41,744 nt of DNA from a virus. Positions 1 to 5,301 of this stretch are shown here, one piece after another; the first letter of the stretch is position 1, and every line of letters begins with the position of its first letter. The position numbers and the translations under genes are program-made. The stretch spans positions 1-41,744 of the IMG/VR virus record IMGVR_UViG_3300037062_000005; one strand, 5' to 3'. The notes under the pieces are model-generated. The model did not search any database. It was not told the DNA's origin and saw only the letters and a list, made by a program, of their open reading frames with translations.

Positions 1-47
1 GCGACGATGGTGATGGTTTTGGCCTTTTCGTCCAATGTAATCTTCAT
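1..47 (-). CDS. 5' fragment of the 87-aa beta-rich protein (duplicate of 41618-41664)
   Basis: Only the first codons of the gene are present here, because the window cuts the circle inside it. The full gene is at 41401-41664. The start codon is the complement of 45-47, preceded on the minus strand by AAGGAG with a 7-base spacer. Confidence 0.8.
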   Translation of the reverse strand, partial: MKITLDEKAKTITIV

Positions 48-127
48 TACAGGACTCCTTAATAGAAAACATCACCTACACGGTGAATCAATCGCAAGAT
101 ATAAAAGAGCTTTATTCTTTACTCTGA
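1..127. repeat. Terminal direct repeat, left copy (assembly overlap of a circular genome)
   Basis: Bases 1-127 are identical to 41618-41744. An exact 127-base end overlap equals a common de Bruijn k-mer size, so this is most simply the unresolved overlap of a circular contig and not a biological terminal repeat. It implies a circular map of 41617 bp and fits circularly permuted (headful-packaged) ends. It contains the 5' end of the gene that is complete at 41401-41664, whose start codon appears here at 47-45. Confidence 0.95.
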
Positions 128-131
128 TTAA

Positions 132-160
132 AGTATTGTTTACGTTTTACTGTTTGCCAA
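132..160 (-). promoter_or_regulatory. Leftward sigma70-like promoter (copy 2) for the 41664-41083 operon
   Basis: On the minus strand TTGGCA (160-155) is followed after 17 bases by AATACT (137-132). The -35 box sits in ATTAATTTGGCA and the -10 is followed by AGAGTAAA. The same arrangement occurs at 472-445, so the two promoters look like duplicates. Transcription would start near 125, about 80 bases upstream of the 87-aa gene. Confidence 0.6.
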
Positions 161-217
161 ATTAATTCCGAAAATTATTTGTAGTCCTATAATTGCGGCA
201 ATCCATTGCCTTTGTGT

Positions 218-388
218 TTAGTCCGGTAATACACGCAAGTCCAATTCGACTAATTCTTTCCTGGCTTTGTTGATATCTCTGTGTTTTTCCTTTGTCACCG
301 TTTTGATAAATCTTTCTGTTTCGACATTGGTTTCGCAAACTCTAAACCATTGCCCGAGTTTGCAGACACTAAATTGCCGGAGTGCCAT
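218..388 (-). CDS. Small basic hypothetical protein (56 aa)
   Basis: A 56-codon ORF reads MALRQFSVCKLGQWFRVC at its start and ends with an acidic/basic helical stretch and VLPD. The start codon (388-386) follows AAAGGA at a 6-base spacing. A good leftward promoter (472-445) lies about 50 bases upstream, which supports a real gene. I recognise no family. The C-terminal half is rich in K, E and R and probably alpha-helical, so a small regulatory or host-interaction protein is possible. It is followed by about 170 non-coding bases carrying the second promoter. Confidence 0.6.
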   Translation of the reverse strand: MALRQFSVCKLGQWFRVCETNVETERFIKTVTKEKHRDINKARKELVELDLRVLPD

Positions 389-444
389 TGCCTTTCCTTT
401 CAGTATTAAATTGTCAAAGATTGGTTTGTGTTTACTCTACTGAA

Positions 445-472
445 AGTATAATCACAGATTAGTCATTGCCAA
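445..472 (-). promoter_or_regulatory. Leftward sigma70-like promoter (copy 1) for the 56-aa gene
   Basis: Minus strand TTGGCA (472-467), 16-base spacer, TATACT (450-445). It shares ATTAATTTGGCA at the -35 and the 3' context ATACTTT..AGAGTAAA with the promoter at 160-132. Transcription would start near 438. Several ATTGCC hexamers lie around it (205, 349, 373, 387, 465, 495), one of them overlapping the -35 box. Confidence 0.6.
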
Positions 473-513
473 ATTAATTATTAAATATATTTACATTGCC
501 ATTGTGTAGTAGT

Positions 514-609
514 ACCGCGCACGCGCGTTACAAGTCACGCGCGCACGCGAGCGCACCCGCACGCGCGTTGGTGGGTGCGACCCCCACTACCCCCAGACGC
601 CCACCCGCC
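514..609. other. GC-rich alternating purine-pyrimidine island
   Basis: In an otherwise AT-rich genome this stretch is dominated by CGCG/CACG alternation (514-575) and then by C-runs with a short hairpin-capable GTGGG...CCCAC (about 571-587). ORFs through it give Ala/Pro/Arg/Ser-rich low-complexity translations and I do not accept them. The rest of 480-730 is non-coding, ending in a pyrimidine tract (about 640-670) before the ribosome binding site of the gene at 733. A packaging site, a replication element or an imported segment are possible; nothing here decides between them. Confidence 0.5.
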
Positions 610-732
610 ATTAAACTATATAGTCCACCTCTCCACCCACCACGCTTTTCGATTCTCTTTTTTTTACTCCAGAATTATACTCCATTGACACCGCCAACTA
701 GCATTTATATATTACAGGTAAAGGAGTAAAAT

Positions 733-1107
733 ATGAAAAGTGATAGATGTCAAGTCGATGGTTGTGAATTACCCCCAGCATACGCAGGCATTAGGCACGG
801 AAAAAAGAGATACAAGTGTTTCTGTAATAAGCACGATGGCGAGCGTAGAAAGTTAAAAAAGGAGTTATCTGATGAACCGTGTCAGGTATGCGGATGGAAG
901 CAGTCATATTGTGATACTCACAGGGTGAGGTTTGGTAAGAATGGAGGGCGATATGTTAGAGAGAATGTTTTGGTGGTTTGCCCTAACCACCACAGGCTAA
1001 TACACGATAAAAAGCTATTTGTAAGAGAGACGTGGGAAGCCAACTGTCCCTCTTTATTTCCTGACAAAGACCCTCAATTAACCTTTATTTTCACGGAGGC
1101 CATATGA
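733..1107 (+). CDS. HNH-like zinc-binding endonuclease-type protein (124 aa)
   Basis: The ORF starts at an ATG after AAAGGAGTAAAAT. The N-terminus has a Cys cluster (CQVDGC, then KCFCNKH). Residues about 50-97 resemble a compact HNH nuclease core: CQVCG, then CDTHR, and VLVVCPNHHRLIH, where two CxxC-type pairs would hold zinc and the His residues would form the beta-beta-alpha metal site. HNH proteins are common in phages as homing or packaging-associated nucleases. The stop overlaps the start of the DnaB-N gene (ATGA), so the two are translationally coupled. The nuclease activity is inferred from the motif only. Confidence 0.75.
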   Translation: MKSDRCQVDGCELPPAYAGIRHGKKRYKCFCNKHDGERRKLKKELSDEPCQVCGWKQSYCDTHRVRFGKNGGRYVRENVLVVCPNHHRLIHDKKLFVRETWEANCPSLFPDKDPQLTFIFTEAI

Positions 1108-1406
1108 CCAAGGAAAGAATTGCGGAGTGTGCGGTTTTGGGTTATTTGATGATGGAGTCGAATTGCCTGCATTATATGGAAGATATTAAGTTTTCCTGTT
1201 CAGCTAATGTTATTTTATATAATGCGATTAGGCATTTAGCCAAAAAACACGGCACTATTGATGTTTGTAAATTGCGTGAATATTTAGATAGTAGGGGGCA
1301 ATTAGAGTTTATAGGAGGCGTTGAGTATCTAGCTAAATTGATTCAATCGTCTTCAAGTTTGATGGATGTGGCATATTTAATTAGTATTATTAATAAGAAT
1401 ATTTGA
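1104..1406 (+). CDS. Stand-alone DnaB-type helicase N-terminal domain protein (100 aa)
   Basis: The whole protein matches the pattern of the DnaB N-terminal domain (primase- and loader-interacting, PF00772-like): an ERIAECAVLGYLMM opening helix, an FSCSANVILYNAIRHLAKKHG block, then IDVCKLREYLDSRGQ, IGGVEYLAKLI and a closing helix with ISIINK. DnaB proteins are usually over 400 aa and continue into a RecA-like ATPase; here the ORF stops at residue 100 and no helicase ATPase follows in any frame. It may bind host DnaG primase or the DnaB hexamer to redirect or inhibit replication. The fold assignment is strong, the role is inference. Confidence 0.8.
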   Translation: MTKERIAECAVLGYLMMESNCLHYMEDIKFSCSANVILYNAIRHLAKKHGTIDVCKLREYLDSRGQLEFIGGVEYLAKLIQSSSSLMDVAYLISIINKNI

Positions 1407-1438
1407 CACCCACCACTCCCATCTCTATATTCAACAAT

Positions 1439-1717
1439 ATGAAAACGATGATAGCCTCTTTTGTTTTAATAGCAATAGCAGTTATATTATTAACCACCAC
1501 CGCTCCTTTTGCAGACACCCAGACTGTACGCATTACTGTCATTCCCAGACCAGTAGATGCTAACTACATAGTGGCGGTAGGACACTCGGTGACGATATAT
1601 ACTGACCCTAACTGCTCGCTAGTATATAAAGTGAACCTGAAGGCGGTTAAGGGCATTACACGGGTTGATTTAAAGGTGGGTAATGTTTACAAAAGGGTTG
1701 ATATAACTGTAAAGTAG
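1439..1717 (+). CDS. Small exported protein with N-terminal signal/anchor (92 aa)
   Basis: MKTMIASFVLIAIAVILLTT is a basic start followed by a hydrophobic helix, typical of a Sec signal or membrane anchor, with a possible cleavage after the APFA of TTAPFADTQ. The mature part is about 65 aa of short beta strands. I chose the ATG at 1439 because it starts the signal peptide directly; an upstream TTG at 1403 would add an unusual leader. No ribosome binding site is obvious for either. No family recognised. It lies between the DnaB-N gene and a lipoprotein gene and probably acts at the envelope. Confidence 0.55.
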   Translation: MKTMIASFVLIAIAVILLTTTAPFADTQTVRITVIPRPVDANYIVAVGHSVTIYTDPNCSLVYKVNLKAVKGITRVDLKVGNVYKRVDITVK

Positions 1718-1762
1718 GGCAGGTGATGTGTATAAAAGAGAGAGTAATAACTAACTACAACA

Positions 1763-1789
1763 GCCGACGGCTTAGTTGCTGGCGTCGGC
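1763..1789 (+). terminator. Intercistronic hairpin upstream of the lipoprotein gene
   Basis: GCCGACG (1763-1769) pairs perfectly with CGTCGGC (1783-1789) across a 13-base loop, followed by GGAATTATTCTTT. The trailing T-run is weak, so this may be a partial terminator or an mRNA-stabilising hairpin in front of the strong AAGGAG site of the next gene. Confidence 0.5.
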
Positions 1790-1814
1790 GGAATTATTCT
1801 TTAAGGAGTAAATT

Positions 1815-2240
1815 ATGAAAAAGTATATGTTCGTGTTGTTACTATTATGTGTTGCTGGCTGTGTAACCACCACCTCGCCAACTGGTGTCAAAAGTGTAGC
1901 TCTTGACCCGAACACTGGGTTAGCTATACAGCAGGGATTGGATGTAGCAGCAGGAGCAACTACTGGTGTTTCAGCTATATGGCCCTGGATGGTTCCTGTA
2001 AGTATGATTATTACCGCTATAGCAGGAGTATGGCGTAAGACGAACCCTGTGTTAGCACAAGCAACCTCTGAACAGCAGAAGTACTATGATGTAACTCAGG
2101 GTATTGTGACGGCTATAGAGTCATTTAAAGAGGCAGCACCTACAGAGTGGGAGAAGTTGAGTACGCAGTTAGATAAGACGCTAGGACCAGAAGCTATCAA
2201 TGTGATTAGAGCTTTAAGAAACTTACCACCTAAGGTTTAA
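1815..2240 (+). CDS. Phage lipoprotein with internal membrane segment (141 aa)
   Basis: The start follows TTTAAGGAGTAAATT. The N-terminus MKKYMFVLLLLCVAGC is a lipoprotein signal with a lipobox ending VAG/C at residue 16. Residues about 56-72 (IWPWMVPVSMIITAIAG) form a second hydrophobic segment, and the C-terminal half is a charged helical domain. This layout resembles small phage lipoproteins near lysis genes, and a role at the inner or outer membrane in lysis or superinfection exclusion is possible. I do not recognise a defined family. Confidence 0.7.
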   Translation: MKKYMFVLLLLCVAGCVTTTSPTGVKSVALDPNTGLAIQQGLDVAAGATTGVSAIWPWMVPVSMIITAIAGVWRKTNPVLAQATSEQQKYYDVTQGIVTAIESFKEAAPTEWEKLSTQLDKTLGPEAINVIRALRNLPPKV

Positions 2241-2252
2241 GGAGATTAACTG

Positions 2253-2438
2253 ATGGATGAAAGCAATGTGATAAGTGATAGTCGTGCTTCACAACTAGCA
2301 CTTCTATCTATGCAGGAGTTAGCTAGTTGTATCAACGAGATAAAGCGGAGGATGGTTGAAGAACCCAATAAATCTGAGCTAGAGGCTATTATTGCGGAAC
2401 TGGTGTCAGTTGAAGCCCGAAAATATACTCAGGTGTAA
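2253..2438 (+). CDS. Small helical hypothetical protein (61 aa)
   Basis: It starts 8 bases after GGAG, 12 bases beyond the lipoprotein stop. The product is mostly alpha-helical and acidic (LSMQELASCINEIKRRM, then ELEAIIAELVSVEAR). No family recognised. Its 3' end overlaps the next ORF by 47 bases. Confidence 0.6.
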   Translation: MDESNVISDSRASQLALLSMQELASCINEIKRRMVEEPNKSELEAIIAELVSVEARKYTQV

Positions 2439-2640
2439 GTGTGGCAAATACGCTCACGTCAAAGATGTTCTGGAGAACCCATTCCCAGATAACCCTACCC
2501 CGTGTTTAGATTGCTATTTGAAAGTATGCAAGGTACGCAATGAAAGAATTAGAAGTAGCAAACCACAGGCTAAACCTGTTCGAAGATATTACGTCCCTGA
2601 TGAGAGACACCCAACTAACCCTAACAAACCTCATGGATAA
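2392..2640 (+). CDS. Zinc-ribbon-like hypothetical protein (up to 82 aa)
   Basis: Four cysteines in CKCG...CLDC spacing (residues about 15-40), followed by a further Cys and a basic Pro-rich tail, suggest a small zinc ribbon. The start is unsure: TTG at 2392 or 2410, both inside the previous gene. Its last 100 bases overlap the gene starting at 2540 in another frame, so the true 3' boundary of function is uncertain. Confidence 0.5.
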   Translation: MRNWCQLKPENILRCKCGKYAHVKDVLENPFPDNPTPCLDCYLKVCKVRNERIRSSKPQAKPVRRYYVPDERHPTNPNKPHG

Positions 2641-2752
2641 GCAATCAACCGCTAAGGAACGGCGGGCGATTGGTCGGGTGCAGAAGAAGTTGTTGGCGTG
2701 GGAGTCTCAGGATTTGAGACTACTGAAGAAGAACCTGCTGGCGGTAAAGTGA
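2540..2752 (+). CDS. Small basic helical protein (70 aa)
   Basis: ATG start with a weak AAGG 8 bases upstream. The product is Leu-, Lys- and Arg-rich with heptad-like spacing (LRLLKKNLLAV) and is probably an alpha-helical nucleic-acid or protein binder. It overlaps the upstream ORF by 101 bases and the converging minus-strand gene by 101 bases, so one of the overlapping reading frames may be an extension without function. Confidence 0.45.
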   Translation: MKELEVANHRLNLFEDITSLMRDTQLTLTNLMDKQSTAKERRAIGRVQKKLLAWESQDLRLLKKNLLAVK

Positions 2753-2924
2753 TTTTGGTATATTCTATCTTCTGGCAGAGTATCTTTTCCGCCTTAACAC
2801 CATAGCATCCCCACTTGGCTAGCATGTAGAACATATCTCTGGTACAGTGGTCGTAGGTCATTTGTGCTATTTCTGTGAGTTGTCTAAGTTGTTGGTCTTT
2901 ATTGTGTTGTTCGTATTCGCTCAT
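2652..2924 (-). CDS. Small hypothetical protein with Pro/Ser/Thr-rich tail (90 aa)
   Basis: The ATG at 2924 (MSEYEQHNKDQQLRQL) follows GGAGAAGAA, better than the GTG at 2942. The N-terminal 60 aa look helical and folded; the last 30 aa (PPAGSSSVVSNPETPTPTTS) are disordered and lie antisense to the converging gene at 2540-2752. It overlaps the upstream gene by 4 bases, the sign of a coupled operon. No family recognised. Confidence 0.6.
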   Translation of the reverse strand: MSEYEQHNKDQQLRQLTEIAQMTYDHCTRDMFYMLAKWGCYGVKAEKILCQKIEYTKITLPPAGSSSVVSNPETPTPTTSSAPDQSPAVP

Positions 2925-3127
2925 TTCTTCTCCTCTAAACACCGCTCTATCCTGGTTCTCTTGTCTATCGCACCCAACCCTCTAACGCACGGTGCTGATA
3001 TATCCATTATATCTTTATATTCCTGAATGTTTGTAAACTGTTTACTAAACTTCCTTATATCTAACCACACCTGCCTTACAGCTAACCTTTGTATGCTATC
3101 GTTTATATATACCATTTTTCTTAGCAT
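2921..3127 (-). CDS. Small hypothetical protein (68 aa)
   Basis: Basic helical protein beginning MLRKMVYINDSIQRLA. Its start overlaps the stop of the upstream gene by 7 bases and its stop overlaps the start of the downstream gene by 4 bases, so it sits in a tightly coupled minus-strand operon. No recognisable domain. Confidence 0.6.
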   Translation of the reverse strand: MLRKMVYINDSIQRLAVRQVWLDIRKFSKQFTNIQEYKDIMDISAPCVRGLGAIDKRTRIERCLEEKK

Positions 3128-3300
3128 CTGTGCGCTCCCATTATATAATCAATTTCCTCTTTAGAGTAACCTCTTTTCTCGTACTTCTCCCTTCGCCACT
3201 CAGGTGTACGTAGCCTAGCTTTGGCTTGCACTTTACGCTCTACGTAAGCATGTTGTTGTTTCTTTGTTAAACTTAACCACCACTTGCTCTTGTTCTTCAT
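3121..3300 (-). CDS. Small very basic hypothetical protein (59 aa)
   Basis: The ATG at 3300 follows GGGAG; a GTG at 3309 is also open. The sequence is rich in Lys and Arg (WWLSLTKKQQHAYVERKVQ, then RREKYEKRGYSKEEIDYI) and looks like two or three helices. It opens the downstream part of the minus operon after a 280-base gene-free stretch. No family recognised; nucleic-acid binding is plausible from charge only. Confidence 0.6.
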   Translation of the reverse strand: MKNKSKWWLSLTKKQQHAYVERKVQAKARLRTPEWRREKYEKRGYSKEEIDYIMGAHRC

Positions 3301-3309
3301 ACTTAGCAC

Positions 3310-3582
3310 TCCCGTTGGTCGTGATTACGAACTGGGTGTTCTAAACAATGATTTCGAGAAGGAAAACGGCTAGAGAACCGCCACCACAAAGGTAGCGACG
3401 GTTACATACTGACCCCGATTAAGGTTTCCGTATATCAAACCCACAAACATTTCAGGCTTATTCCTTTTCAGGCGAGTAGGTGGTGTTTATGTTCCCCTAG
3501 TCTTTCGACTGCACACAAGGCGCGGTGAACTCCTTATGCGTCTATAGTAATCCTTTACCCATTTAAGTAACCAACTGCGTCG
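3310..3582 (-). ncRNA. Gene-free region with a GNRA-capped hairpin, candidate structured RNA
   Basis: About 270 bases without a convincing gene lie between two minus-strand genes. On the minus strand AGTC-GAAA-GACT forms a hairpin with a GNRA tetraloop (about 3505-3516), enclosed by GTGT...ACAC. Base composition is more even than in neighbouring genes. A 38-codon frame ending GNLNRGQYVTVATFVVAVL also runs through it without a good start or ribosome site, and I do not accept it. The RNA call is inference from these local features. Confidence 0.3.
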
Positions 3583-3807
3583 CTATTCCCCGTCCATGGG
3601 TGGACGTTTATTATCCTCGGCGAGTAACGAATCGTCGGGTTTGCGTACTACGTTATGTCTTAACTTTAAAACACTACGCTTATCATATTCCCTGTATATT
3701 AGATTTATATTCGTAGATTTGTCAATTATTTTTTCTGAGACAATATGCCATCCTATATCGTCTTCATATGCGCACACCTGCAAGTTTAAGTAGTAGGTAG
3801 GTTTCAT
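3583..3807 (-). CDS. Hypothetical beta-rich protein (74 aa)
   Basis: The ATG at 3807 follows AAGAAGGACCT and overlaps the stop of the upstream zinc-ribbon gene (ATGA). Sequence MKPTYYLNLQVCAYEDDIGW, then alternating strands and a charged tail. A TTG at 3852 is open too but lacks a ribosome site and would overlap the upstream gene. No family recognised. Confidence 0.6.
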   Translation of the reverse strand: MKPTYYLNLQVCAYEDDIGWHIVSEKIIDKSTNINLIYREYDKRSVLKLRHNVVRKPDDSLLAEDNKRPPMDGE

Positions 3808-3974
3808 AGGTCCTTCTTGATATTTAAAAAAGTCTTTAATTCTTCTATACAACTACGGCACAAATCAACGGTTCTATTTATATCGCACTGATGAACCACC
3901 TCTATGCTTCTAATTTTTTCTTCGCTATCCACTGGGTGACCACATCTATCACAAGTTATATTTCGTTTAATCAT
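3804..3974 (-). CDS. Zinc-ribbon protein (56 aa)
   Basis: Two CxxC pairs, CDRC (residues 8-11) and CRSC (39-42), frame a short beta segment, giving a zinc-ribbon-like module followed by a helix IEELKTFLNIKK. The start overlaps the stop of the radical SAM gene and the stop overlaps the next start, both ATGA, so three genes are translationally coupled. The target is unknown. Confidence 0.65.
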   Translation of the reverse strand: MIKRNITCDRCGHPVDSEEKIRSIEVVHQCDINRTVDLCRSCIEELKTFLNIKKDL

Positions 3975-4932
3975 AACCTATACTTCTCCGCAAATCCTAT
4001 ATCATCCGGTATCAAGCTCTTTTCTTTAGACTCTATTATCGTACTGTCAAACTGAGGAAATAATCTTCTATATGGTGCTAGTCTCTTAGTATTCAAAGCC
4101 TCGGCGAAGCCCGCTTGCGTAAACACCGCCATCTGACCGCACCAACTCGCTAGTGCGATGAGGTCTGGGCGGTCATAGCATTTCTTGTCACGCATTAAAT
4201 ATACACCTTGCTGCTTATCTCTTAGTATGTTTATTCGCTCGAATACATCCTCGAATAAGTCCTCTGGACCAGCATAAACATACCAACGACTGTCCCAGTC
4301 CTTTTGACCGCATTTCTTCAAGAGTTCGCACGCTCGTAAAACAGCAGGTTTTACTCCCATGGAGTCGAAAGCAAAGCGTGTTTCTTTTCTTTTTACACTT
4401 AGAAGTTCTTGGCATAAATCCTCCGTCAGTAGTCTGCAATCAAGTCCTTGGTTAAAATCTACTGTAATCTTTTCTTTTCTCACTTGTGCTACAATCGTTT
4501 TAAAATGCTCAGGAACGGCTAGGATATTATTATCCATTACAGTCAGTAGTTTGGAATGGCCATCCCAAAAATCATATATATCTCCTGTAATCCTGATTTG
4601 TCCCTCTTTACGAGGGACTACACAAAAGGGCAGCGTCTAATACACCCCCTTGTCGTAAACCCGAAGTTTAGTTTTGGCTTCATAGCGTCAATTTCTGGTG
4701 GGAGGGTGGAACTTAAATCCCAACCACTCCCACCAACTTCGACATCCTTGCCGAGCCATTCATGGCCTTTACTCTTATTCCAATCGAATATGATGGATAC
4801 ATATGTCTTATCTACTGGAATTATAGGCATATTCCAATAGACCTCATCTCCCTGCTGCTTGTGAAATAATTCTATCTTATGCAGAGCTAAATTAGGAATC
4901 GTTGAATCAATATCAATTATCATGACCCGCAA
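3971..4932 (-). CDS. Radical SAM protein expressed by an apparent -1 frameshift (about 320 aa)
   Basis: Two overlapping minus-strand frames make one protein. The first (4932-4618, 104 codons) begins MRVMIIDIDSTIPNLALHK and ends FTTRGCIRRCPFV-stop. The second carries on with CVVPRKEGQIRITGDIYDF and runs to 3971. Joined at the slippery CCCTTTT (4630-4624) they restore CIRRCPFC, the C-x3-C-x2-C motif that holds the 4Fe-4S cluster of radical SAM enzymes; the zero-frame product lacks the third Cys. The remainder (DNNIL, DFNQGLDCRLL, RFAFDS) matches the barrel of this family. The start is TTG 4932 or ATG 4923. Substrate unknown. A one-base assembly error or a true mutation in the T-run is the alternative. 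Confidence 0.75.
4600..4650 (-). promoter_or_regulatory. Programmed -1 frameshift signal in the radical SAM gene
   Basis: Reading the minus strand: an SD-like AGGGGG (4650-4645), 14 bases, the heptamer C CCT TTT in the correct phase (4630-4624), a 5-base spacer holding the zero-frame stop TAG (4620-4618), and a perfect 7-bp hairpin GTCCCTC-GTAAA-GAGGGAC (4618-4600). The order matches bacterial -1 frameshift cassettes such as dnaX. The shift re-reads the last T and yields TGT (Cys), the missing cluster ligand. Confidence 0.6.
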
Positions 4933-4990
4933 GGTTATCTATCCATTCTCCACCATTATTATCGACACCTGTGGCTGGTCGAGGAAAAGG

Positions 4991-5173
4991 TTAACTGATT
5001 GCGTGTTTATGTAACCTTCTGATATATTCAGACATACTGACACTAAGACTTCTAGCTGTTTGTTGAAAAGATTCCCACTCTTCAGACGTTACAGACACCC
5101 CCATCGTTGTTCTGTTACTTTTTGGTTTAGATGCTTTTGCGTCCTCAAACAGTTTTTCAATTTCTTTTTTCAT
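4991..5173 (-). CDS. Ribbon-helix-helix DNA-binding regulator (60 aa)
   Basis: The ATG at 5173 follows GAAAGGAGTGAAATT. The C-terminal 45 aa (MGVSVTSEEWESFQQTA, then SVSMSEYIRRL) fit the CopG/Arc ribbon-helix-helix pattern: one beta strand then two helices, the second with SxSEYIR. Such dimers bind operators, often repressing their own promoter. The gene lies directly opposite the terminase/late operon, with both promoters within the 128 bases between them, so it is well placed to regulate early and late transcription. That role is inferred. Confidence 0.75.
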   Translation of the reverse strand: MKKEIEKLFEDAKASKPKSNRTTMGVSVTSEEWESFQQTARSLSVSMSEYIRRLHKHAIS

Positions 5174-5195
5174 AATTTCACTCCTTTCAAACGCC

Positions 5196-5223
5196 ATTTT
5201 AACTACAAAAAACGGGATTGCAA
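5196..5223 (-). promoter_or_regulatory. Leftward promoter of the regulator/radical SAM operon
   Basis: Minus strand TTGCAA (5223-5218), 16-base spacer, TAAAAT (5201-5196) followed by GGCG. The layout TATTG..TTTTTTGT..TTAAAATGGC is closely matched by the promoters at 36115-36088 and 39461-39433, which suggests a common class of leftward promoters. Confidence 0.55.
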
Positions 5224-5261
5224 TAGAAATCTGGGATTTTTTGAAAAAATTTTTAATTTTT

Positions 5262-5293
5262 TTGTACGCGCGCGACCACACATGTGTTATAAT
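5262..5293 (+). promoter_or_regulatory. Rightward late promoter with extended -10 in front of terL
   Basis: TGTTATAAT (5285-5293) is an extended -10 (TG-N-TATAAT). A possible -35 TTGTAC (5262-5267) is 20 bases away, longer than ideal, which an extended -10 can tolerate. The predicted start, about 5300, falls 1-2 bases before the terminase ATG at 5302. The CGCGCG and poly-A/T tracts at 5236-5274 may be operator DNA. Confidence 0.55.
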
Positions 5294-5301
5294 CCCTACA
5301 A

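Noticed and set aside
1-127. Terminal repeat as natural direct terminal repeats of a T7-like genome
   Set aside because: The length equals a standard assembly k-mer, and the boundaries fall inside a gene and a promoter with no packaging features.
496-729. 77-codon plus-strand ORF through the GC-rich island
   Set aside because: Ala/Pro/Arg/Ser-rich translation of the CG-alternating DNA with no ribosome site; ends at the ribosome site of the next gene.
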